64,000 bases of DNA from Polaribacter sargassicola. GTDB taxonomy: Bacteria > Bacteroidota > Bacteroidia > Flavobacteriales > Flavobacteriaceae. The stretch spans positions 248,001-312,000 of the forward strand of contig NZ_JAHDAU010000002.1 in the NCBI RefSeq assembly GCF_021991835.1, in the 5' to 3' direction. Positions 58,501 to 64,000 of this stretch are shown here, piece by piece (position 1 is the first letter of the stretch; each line of letters opens with the position of its first letter). The position numbers and the translations under genes are program-made. The notes below the pieces were generated by a model. The model saw only the letters and a program-made list of their open reading frames with translations. It did no database searches and was not told where the DNA came from.

Positions 58501-58749
58501 TCTACAAGATTTTTAACTTCTAGTGATTACCTTGCTTTAAATAATATTAGATTAGGATACAGCATCCCTACACAATTAATAGCAAATACAGGAATTTCTA
58601 ATTTAAATATTTGGTTATCTGGTGATAATTTATTTTTATTAAGTGCAAGAGATGGGTTTAACCCTTCTACAAGTGTAACAGGAGCTTCTAGCACATATAG
58701 ATATTCTCCTTTATCTACATTTACACTTGGTGTACGTATAAAATTTTAA
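55540..58749 (+). CDS. SusC/RagA-family TonB-linked outer membrane transporter 2
   Basis: A 1069-aa transporter; the ATG at 55540 is preferred over an upstream in-frame ATG at 55471 because it begins the signal peptide MKTKFNGILTLLLAFLVQ ending FAQ. Carboxypeptidase-like domain KTISGTVTDDSGGLPGVSIT, TonB box DEVVVVGYG, plug RIRGFGSINGNSAPLYIVDG and SIYGSRGSNGVIVITT, then the barrel with FLSGSLRRDGSSRF and the end FTLGVRIKF. It belongs to a different subgroup from SusC1 and SusC3. It forms an operon with SusD2 (22 nt) and a small lipoprotein. Confidence 0.93.
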   Translation: MKTKFNGILTLLLAFLVQISFAQEKTISGTVTDDSGGLPGVSITVKGSNTGTESDFDGNYTIKTKTGDVLIFRYLGYKPTEKTVGTSNTINVKMVEDANVLDEVVVVGYGTSTKQAFTGTATVVNAENLQAKSVSNISQALVGEVAGVTVVNGSGQPGTTATVRIRGFGSINGNSAPLYIVDGVPYTNALSNINPSDIESTTVLKDATATSIYGSRGSNGVIVITTKKGKSGVSDISLEVKTGVNMRLLPSYDYITSPDEYIETAWESLKNTGDFLNQDDTVAYANNNLFSGLGISSDYNMWNISDVSELIDPTTGLVREGVTRKYTPEKWADYGYQSAIRNEVNLTMSGGNDKTTYFSSFGYLSDKGYVINSDYKRYTTRLNLTHKPTDWLEANANIDYTYAKQTTNGQSSDSGSVFWFTDNIPAIYPLFLRDDNGDIIEDPIYGGPQYDYGLNRGFGGLTNAIADATYDLDQNNRHSINGNFSFKVNLMKGLTFTTKYSGNYYAYTDNTVNNPFYGSAAGQGGSLFQQKRSAIRQNILQMFNYETTFGDNTITALLAHESNIYEEERTYISKNTVVNLYNGLTDPTNYVNIGSNPSGYTDKETIDSYFGQVNYNYAKKYFLSGSLRRDGSSRFYRDKWGTFWSAGASWIITNEDFMDSASFVDYLKLKFSYGIQGDNRGVSYYSGQDGYDIDNLDGDISLIVRAIQNPDLTWESGNQFQVGTEFTLFNNFLDGNLDYYVKNTNDLIFSTRIAISTGDALLTVNDGSLRNSGLEFDFTAHLLQKENFKIDLSLNGQMIKNELTSMPYDNAEGREKIIDISSPYGRATGHSRYDFYMPVWAGVDPADGSALWEQNYYDSNSNGAYDDGEEILSLFEYTTRNPDHEIKQTLTKNYTESTDKYVGKSAIPDVMGAFRLSAEIYDFSISTQFSYSLGGYSYDYQYAGLLNNDQAGGSSYHTDIRNRWQNPGDITDVPRLYSNQNVTVNSLSTRFLTSSDYLALNNIRLGYSIPTQLIANTGISNLNIWLSGDNLFLLSARDGFNPSTSVTGASSTYRYSPLSTFTLGVRIKF
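55566..55583 (+). promoter_or_regulatory. Conserved hairpin in the susC2 signal-peptide codons
   Basis: AACGCT (55566-55571), loop TTTATT, AGCGTT (55578-55583). Same codons (ACG for Thr10, GCG for Ala14) as in susC1, with a different loop. Confidence 0.5.
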
Positions 58750-58771
58750 ATAAAATTAAAAAACATAAAAA

Positions 58772-60244
58772 ATGAAAAATAATTTTTTACGAATGGTTTT
58801 TGCCATTCTAATTTTCTCGACAATAACTAGTTGTGAAGATGACTTTTTAGACACAAGCCCAACATCTTTTATTAACTTAGAAGACACAGGTGCTACAGGA
58901 GAGTTAAACCCAGTTATTTTAGAAGCTACTTTAAATGGTATTTATTCTATGATGATTAATACCGGTACAGGAGGTACAACTAGACATGAGGACTTTGGTC
59001 AAAAAGGATATGATATAATGACAGATTTTTTATCTGGAGATTTAGCTTTAACAGCAAATAACTATAACAGATACGGAAACTTTGCTAATTTATTATCAAC
59101 AATAGATTACACTAGTAATTTTAACTACATGCCTTGGAGATACTATTACAGAGTTATTAGATCTTGTAATTTAGTTATAAAATCTTTAGGTGGTAATGAT
59201 GCTACTCCTTCTAGTGTAGATGTAGAATATAGTTTAGGACAAGCTAAAGCTCTTAGAGCTTATGCATACTTCTATTTAACACAACTTTTTGATACTGAGT
59301 ATAATGCTACATCAACTGTATTACCAATATATATAGATTCAGAAGCCCCTGTACAACCACAATCAACAATGGAGGCAGTTTACAACCAAATTATAGATGA
59401 TTTAACACAATCTATTACTTTATTAGATGGTTTTAGTAGATCTAACAAAGCTAACGTAAATCAAGATGTAGCTAAAGCTTTATTAGCTTATGTATATGCT
59501 GCTAGAGGATCAAGTAGTGATAATTTAAATGCTAAAGCTTTAGCTGATGAAGTAATAAATTCTGGATACACTCTAATGTCTTCTTCAGAAGTAACAGGTG
59601 GCTTTAACGATGTAAATACTCCTGGATGGATTTGGGGATTCGACGTTACTTTAGCTAACAGTTTAGATTTAGTTTCTTGGTGGGGACAAATGGATGTTTA
59701 CACTTATAGTTACCAATGGGCTGGAGATAAAAAAGGTATCGACCAAGGTTTATATGACTTAATAGACGCAAATGATATAAGAAAAACTCAGTTTGACACA
59801 GCTAATGATTTACAGCCACGTAACAAATTTTACAACGCAGCTAAAGTTATAGGTGGACAAAGAAACATTGAAGATGACTATGTTTACATGAGAGTAGCTG
59901 AAATGTATTTACTTTCTGCTGAAATGGCTGCTAAAGAAGGTTTAGAAGATGATGCAAAAACTCGTTTAAAAGAATTATTATCTCAAAGATTTACTGATGC
60001 TACAGATTATGCTTACATAGACGGCTTAACAGGTCAAGCTTTAATGAATGAGGTTTACTTACAAACAAAAATTGAATTATGGGGAGAAGGAAAAAGTTAT
60101 TTAGCAATGAAGAGAAACAAAGCTACCATAACTAGAGGGTCTAACCATGTATTTCATGCTAACACTTCATTTAACTATAATGATGAAGTATTAAACTTCA
60201 AGATTCCTCAAGCAGAAGTTCAAAACAACCCGTATATAGATTAA
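58772..60244 (+). CDS. SusD/RagB-family lipoprotein 2
   Basis: A 490-aa surface lipoprotein with lipobox signal MKNNFLRMVFAILIFSTITSC. Classical SusD/RagB features: DDFLDTSPTSFINLED at the mature N-terminus, AKALRAYAYFYLTQLF, a conserved TPR-like helix pair, and the C-terminal RVAEMYLLSAEMAAKEGLED and IELWGEGKSYLAMKRNKATI. It is expected to bind the ligand for SusC2. It ends 61 nt before the next lipoprotein, with a hairpin in between. Confidence 0.93.
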   Translation: MKNNFLRMVFAILIFSTITSCEDDFLDTSPTSFINLEDTGATGELNPVILEATLNGIYSMMINTGTGGTTRHEDFGQKGYDIMTDFLSGDLALTANNYNRYGNFANLLSTIDYTSNFNYMPWRYYYRVIRSCNLVIKSLGGNDATPSSVDVEYSLGQAKALRAYAYFYLTQLFDTEYNATSTVLPIYIDSEAPVQPQSTMEAVYNQIIDDLTQSITLLDGFSRSNKANVNQDVAKALLAYVYAARGSSSDNLNAKALADEVINSGYTLMSSSEVTGGFNDVNTPGWIWGFDVTLANSLDLVSWWGQMDVYTYSYQWAGDKKGIDQGLYDLIDANDIRKTQFDTANDLQPRNKFYNAAKVIGGQRNIEDDYVYMRVAEMYLLSAEMAAKEGLEDDAKTRLKELLSQRFTDATDYAYIDGLTGQALMNEVYLQTKIELWGEGKSYLAMKRNKATITRGSNHVFHANTSFNYNDEVLNFKIPQAEVQNNPYID

Positions 60245-60256
60245 TTAAAATAAACA

Positions 60257-60289
60257 AAAGGTAAAGGTTTATTACCAACCTTTACCTTT
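60257..60289 (+). repeat. Stable hairpin between susD2 and the third lipoprotein gene
   Basis: AAAGGTAAAGGTT (60257-60269) pairs perfectly with AACCTTTACCTTT (60277-60289) over 13 bp with a 7-nt loop. No T run follows (CTAACAAC), so it is not a typical terminator; it may protect the upstream mRNA or set relative expression. Confidence 0.55.
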
Positions 60290-60305
60290 CTAACAACAAT
60301 AAATT

Positions 60306-61025
60306 ATGAAAAAACATATTTTTTTATTATTTCTATCTTTATCTCTATCTACATTTATTGGATGTGAAGATGATTTAGATGCCAATATATCTAATTACAA
60401 TTATATTGCATTTTCAGACACAGAAGTAGATTTACTAGTTGATGAAGACAGCAATAGCTCTGCATCATACTATGTAGCTGTAAGTAAAAAAAGTAGTAGC
60501 GATAGAACTTTTAACTTAATAGTTGATGAAACTGCATCTGATGCAGATCCTTTATCTTATACTATACCTTCTTCTATTACAATACCTGCAAATAGCACTT
60601 CTACAACTTTAGATGTTGCAATAGAAGATATTAACATTATATCTAGCAAAACTTTAGTTTTAAAATTAGAAGAACAAGATGGTTTATTTATAGGTAATGA
60701 TAACATGTTAACTATAAATATTATTAGAGTTTGTGAATCTGATTTAGCTGGTGAATACACTTATTCTAATGGAAAAGCAGTAACAATTACAGAGACTGCT
60801 ATTGGAACATACACTGTAAGTGGTGACGATTACTTTGGATCTAATTATTCTTTTGACATTGATGATTCATGTGATGTTATATCTGTAACTGGAGGTACCT
60901 TAACAGAAGATTACGGTATTGCTGTTTCTGGTACAGGTTTAGTAATGGCAGATGAGAGTATAGAAATTACTTATACAGTTGATGGTTATTTTTCAGACAG
61001 AACAATGATTTTGACTAAAAATTAA
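60306..61025 (+). CDS. Small surface lipoprotein of the SusC2-SusD2 operon
   Basis: A 239-aa lipoprotein (MKKHIFLLFLSLSLSTFIGC, lipobox Cys at about 20), then an acidic, Ser/Thr-rich beta region. Residues about 30-140 resemble a Calx-beta or DUF1735-like repeat (TIPSSITIPANSTSTTLDVA); the C-terminal ~100 residues form another beta domain (LAGEYTYSNGKAVTITETAI, DRTMILTKN). Such proteins in PULs often bind the substrate on the cell surface. The ligand is unknown, and no homologue with known function is recognised. Confidence 0.75.
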   Translation: MKKHIFLLFLSLSLSTFIGCEDDLDANISNYNYIAFSDTEVDLLVDEDSNSSASYYVAVSKKSSSDRTFNLIVDETASDADPLSYTIPSSITIPANSTSTTLDVAIEDINIISSKTLVLKLEEQDGLFIGNDNMLTINIIRVCESDLAGEYTYSNGKAVTITETAIGTYTVSGDDYFGSNYSFDIDDSCDVISVTGGTLTEDYGIAVSGTGLVMADESIEITYTVDGYFSDRTMILTKN

Positions 61026-61033
61026 TTTACTCT

Positions 61034-61086
61034 ATTTCTTAAACAAAAAAACACCTCTAATAGAGGTGTTTTTTTGTTTAAGAAAT
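61034..61086 (+). terminator. Terminator of the SusC2 operon
   Basis: A perfect 24-bp palindromic stem (61034-61057 with 61063-61086) with loop TAATA, centred on CACCTC/GAGGTG and flanked by A7/T7 tracts. Confidence 0.85.
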
Positions 61087-61473
61087 TATTTAGATTTAAA
61101 AAATAACTTTACACAAATTAAAATAAATAAAAACCTAAAATAGATGTAACCTATCTTTTCTAAAAACTAGATATCATTATAAATACCTACACACAAAAAA
61201 CTCTAGTTCAACATCTTTTTAAAAGAAAACAAGCAAAATACTTTAGATTCTAAAAAAAATAATAAACAATTCCATACTCACTTAATTAAATCAACAAACA
61301 ACACAGAAAATAAAATTCCTTAACAAATAATTCAACGTTTTAACTAAAACACCATAATTATCAACATAAATATAACAATTAAACTTAAAAAAATTATTAA
61401 AAATTCAATTTTTATTGACAAAATTATATATTTAAAAATTATTACATTCAACTTCAATATTTTATGTTAAATA
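61087..61473. other. Gene-free, guanine-depleted upstream region of susC3
   Basis: No open frame, tRNA or convincing promoter other than the element at its end was found. In 61141-61440 the plus strand has 10 G against 46 C by hand count; 61261-61440 has 3 G. A TTGACA at 61415 lacks a partner box. Confidence 0.6.
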
Positions 61474-61505
61474 ATTGTTTTCTTAATATTATTTTAAGAG
61501 TTTTG
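61474..61505 (+). promoter_or_regulatory. SusC3 promoter-like element
   Basis: ATTG (61474-61477), 20 nt, GAGTTTTG (61498-61505), preceded by ATGTTAAATA as at SusC2. Confidence 0.5.
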
Positions 61506-61533
61506 AGTAAATCAAACCAAATATTTTTTTAAA

Positions 61534-64000
61534 ATGAAAACAAAATTAAATGGAATTTTAACGCTCTTTTTGGCGTTTCTTGTGCAAATATCCTTTGCTC
61601 AAGAAAAAACTATTACCGGTATTGTTAAAAGCAACCTCGATGTACTACCTGGAGTAAGCATTACTATTAAAGACTCCTCGGTTGGTACAGAAACTGATTT
61701 TAACGGAAAATACTCAATCAAAGCTAAACCAGGCGATGTTTTAGTTTTTAGATACTTAGGGTATAAAACAACCGAAAAGACAGTTTCATCTACTAACATT
61801 ATAAATGTTACTTTAGTAGAAGACGCAAATGAACTAGAGGAGATAGTTGTTACCGCCTTAGGTATTAAACGAGAAAAACAAAGTTTAGGTTTTGCCCAAC
61901 AAACTGTAGAATCTAAAGATCTTGTAAGAACACGTGAACCTGATATTAGTACAGCCCTAGCAGGAAAAGTTGCTGGTGTACAATTACAAGGAACACCTTC
62001 TTCTGGTTTTGGTAATTCAACCATTAGAATTAGAGGAAACACAAATGTATTATTTGTTGTTGATGGAATTCGTTTAAATAATGCTGTTGATGTAAATACT
62101 GACGATATTGACGATATTTCTATTTTAAAAGGAGCTGCAGCAACTGCACTATACGGGCCTACTGCAGTAAATGGTGTTGTAGTTATAACATCTAAAACAG
62201 CTAAAAAAGGACAAAGTAACGTAGATGTTAACTGGAGTACTTCAATAGATAATCTATACTTACTACCGGATTATCAAAACGAGTACGGTGGTGGATATAA
62301 CTCTGCAGCAGGAAGAGACCCTAATGCTTTTGATGTATTTACCTACAACCCTTCTATTCATGACCCTTCTTGGGCGCAGTTTGAAGGACATTTAATGCCG
62401 CAATATTATGCAGATGAATCATGGGGTCCTAAATTAGAAGGACAAATGGTACGTCATTGGGATTCTTGGATTGAAGGAGATCCTGAATTTGGAAAATTAA
62501 GAGAATGGTCTCCACAACCTAATAACGTTAGAGACTTTTTTCAAACCGGAGTAACTAACAATTTGTCTGTTAGCTACCTTAAAGGAGGTGAAGATTACTC
62601 TATAAGAGCTAGTATCAATAAAATTGACAGAAAATTGATTTATACAAATTCTGACAGAAATCAAACAAACGCATCTATTAATGCAAACCTTAATATTACA
62701 AAAAAATTAAAAACTTATGCTTTTGTAAACTTTCAAGACAGAAGAACACAAAACTTCCCAGACAATGGATACAATACAGTTATCTCTAACTTTAATCAGT
62801 GGTGGCAACGTCAATTAGATATTGATAGATTAAGAGATTATAAACGTAATGGACAAGTAGTTTCTTGGAATATTCAAAGTGAAACAAATTCTACACCTCT
62901 ATATTGGGACTCTCCATTTTTTGAAGTGTATGAAAACTTAAACTTTCAAACTAAAAATGCTTTGTATGGTAAAATTGGTTTAACTTATGAGTTTAATGAT
63001 AATTTAAACGCTACATTAGAAGTAAGAAAAACATTTAATTCTTACGAATACAATAACAGAACAGGTTTTGGAGGTTTAAATGTAGAAAGTTATAGCGAAT
63101 CTGAAAACACAGACTTTCAAGACGAGTTATTTGGTATCATCAATTACGAAGGAGATATTACAGATAATTTAGACATACAAGCAACATTAGGTTTCGAAAT
63201 TAATGATAATAGATACAAAAGTATTAGTGGAGCTTCTGTAGGTGGTTTATCTACATTAGATTTTTACAGCCTGTCTTCTTCTATAGATAGACCTAGCCTT
63301 TCTAGTTACTATTCTAGAATTAAAAGACACTCTACATTCTCAAAAGTTTCTTTTGGCTTTTTAAACATGCTTTACCTAGACGGTTCTGCTAGATTAGACT
63401 GGCAATCTACAGCAAATCCAGAAACAAACCGTGTAGAAACTTACGGAGGATCTTTAAGCTTTATATTTAGTAAAATAATACCTAAAAACGACATTTTAAC
63501 TTTTGGTAAACTAAGAGCAAGTACAGCAGAAGCTCCAAGTTTCCCTAGTGTTTACGCTAACAATATTGTTTACGGTGGTGGTACTCCATACGGATCTTAC
63601 GGTGTACAAACTTTAAGCAGCACTTACCCAAACCCTAACTTATACGGTGGTAAAAGATCTGAAATAGAATTTGGTACAGAATTAAAATTTCTTCAAAGTA
63701 GAATTGGTTTAGATATCACTTACTTTAAAAAAGTTGATAAAGAATTACCCGTTGGCGTAACATTAAATCCAGCAACAGGTTACACAAGTACAACTACAAA
63801 TGCAGGTCAACAAACATACAACGGTATGGAATACACTCTATTTGCTAACCCTATTAAAACTAAAACGGTTAATTGGGATTTCAATTTAAACTTTGCAACT
63901 TTAAAGAGATTTGTTGACAAAATATCTGACACATCAGATGAAAACTCTATTGGTGGTACTTGGGGATTATCATTAGTAGAACGTGTTGGTGAAGAATGGG
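61534..64000 (+). CDS. SusC/RagA-family TonB-linked outer membrane transporter 3 (cut by window end)
   Basis: The first ~822 residues of a SusC protein, open to the window end. Signal peptide MKTKLNGILTLFLAFLVQ ending FAQ; carboxypeptidase-like domain KTITGIVKSNLDVLPGVSIT; TonB box EEIVVTALG; plug RIRGNTNVLFVVDGIRLNNA and TALYGPTAVNGVVVITS; barrel with DESWGPKLEGQMVRHWDSW and NQWWQRQLDIDRLRDYKRNG, which SusC1 matches almost word for word. It is therefore a paralogue of SusC1, separated from it by rlmB and the SusC2 module. A SusD partner would be expected just beyond 64000. Confidence 0.92.
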   Translation, partial: MKTKLNGILTLFLAFLVQISFAQEKTITGIVKSNLDVLPGVSITIKDSSVGTETDFNGKYSIKAKPGDVLVFRYLGYKTTEKTVSSTNIINVTLVEDANELEEIVVTALGIKREKQSLGFAQQTVESKDLVRTREPDISTALAGKVAGVQLQGTPSSGFGNSTIRIRGNTNVLFVVDGIRLNNAVDVNTDDIDDISILKGAAATALYGPTAVNGVVVITSKTAKKGQSNVDVNWSTSIDNLYLLPDYQNEYGGGYNSAAGRDPNAFDVFTYNPSIHDPSWAQFEGHLMPQYYADESWGPKLEGQMVRHWDSWIEGDPEFGKLREWSPQPNNVRDFFQTGVTNNLSVSYLKGGEDYSIRASINKIDRKLIYTNSDRNQTNASINANLNITKKLKTYAFVNFQDRRTQNFPDNGYNTVISNFNQWWQRQLDIDRLRDYKRNGQVVSWNIQSETNSTPLYWDSPFFEVYENLNFQTKNALYGKIGLTYEFNDNLNATLEVRKTFNSYEYNNRTGFGGLNVESYSESENTDFQDELFGIINYEGDITDNLDIQATLGFEINDNRYKSISGASVGGLSTLDFYSLSSSIDRPSLSSYYSRIKRHSTFSKVSFGFLNMLYLDGSARLDWQSTANPETNRVETYGGSLSFIFSKIIPKNDILTFGKLRASTAEAPSFPSVYANNIVYGGGTPYGSYGVQTLSSTYPNPNLYGGKRSEIEFGTELKFLQSRIGLDITYFKKVDKELPVGVTLNPATGYTSTTTNAGQQTYNGMEYTLFANPIKTKTVNWDFNLNFATLKRFVDKISDTSDENSIGGTWGLSLVERVGEEW
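61560..61577 (+). promoter_or_regulatory. Conserved hairpin in the susC3 signal-peptide codons
   Basis: AACGCT (61560-61565), loop CTTTTT, GGCGTT (61572-61577). Compared with the other two copies one arm has A changed to G, which keeps a T-G wobble pair. Confidence 0.5.

Noticed and set aside
61415..61420. TTGACA resembling an E. coli -35 box upstream of susC3
   Set aside because: No TATAAT-like hexamer at 17 nt, and this phylum uses a different consensus; treated as chance.
61599..62042. 147-codon open frame antisense to susC3
   Set aside because: It lies wholly within a strongly coding SusC frame on the other strand; its composition is that of a mirror of the plug domain. The similar antisense frame at 49759-49971 was rejected for the same reason.
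49766..64000. Naming the SusC/SusD region a polysaccharide utilisation locus with a specific glycan
   Set aside because: No glycoside hydrolase, lyase, sulfatase, peptidase or sensor gene is present in the window beside the pairs, so the ligand class cannot be inferred.

Overview
The window is a chromosomal segment of a low-GC marine-type Flavobacteriaceae bacterium (Polaribacter/Tenacibaculum-like). The assignment rests on several things seen here: SusC/SusD outer-membrane pairs, signal peptides of the MKTKFxGILTLLLAFLVQ type, Bacteroidetes promoters (TTTG, 18-21 nt, TAnnTTTG), weak Shine-Dalgarno usage, the gene order rplQ-carA-eno-gltA, a SerB-SerA fusion, and a PafA-type alkaline phosphatase. 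Species cannot be fixed from sequence alone.

Layout. 1-8.4 kb: a partial kynureninase, an NlpC/P60 lipoprotein, a fused phosphoserine phosphatase/phosphoglycerate dehydrogenase, a UbiA-like membrane protein, the glycine decarboxylase P-protein and a small orphan protein. 8.4-14.3 kb: an MFS-AraC pair, a secreted S51 peptidase, a YpdA-type reductase beside a membrane-anchored glutamate-synthase-like protein, and L31 type B. 14.5-18.5 kb (+): glutaminyl cyclase lipoprotein, beta-helix lipoprotein, SDR and SprT-like metalloprotease. 18.5-27.5 kb: DUF389 protein, tRNA-Lys, MlaF/MlaE, PafA-like phosphatase, then an operon of two guanidino-group hydrolases with a PrsW-like protease, and citrate synthase. 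27.6-30.3 kb: enolase and carA.

30.4-47.8 kb (-) is one long ribosomal cluster: rpsL-rpsG-fusA-rpsJ, then rplC through rpsN, rpsH through rpmJ, and rpsM-rpsK-rpsD-rpoA-rplQ. It includes secY, infA and a 38-codon rpmJ. It is cut by at least two terminator-like hairpins that contain or abut promoter boxes (44.4 kb and 37.87 kb). All three zinc-ribbon-type ribosomal proteins encoded here (L31, L36, S14) are zinc-free forms.

48-64 kb (+) is surface-transport territory: an Omp85/BamA-like barrel protein, SusC1-SusD1, the housekeeping gene rlmB, SusC2-SusD2-lipoprotein, and a third SusC cut by the window end. No carbohydrate-active enzyme, sigma/anti-sigma pair or sensor lies beside them, so the substrates cannot be named. 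The most interesting signals are here. All three susC genes share an identically placed small hairpin inside the signal-peptide codons, built from unusual ACG and GCG codons with a compensating wobble in the third copy. They also share an upstream ATTG-N20/21-GAnnTTTG promoter-like element. No CRISPR array, insertion sequence, prophage or rRNA gene was seen.
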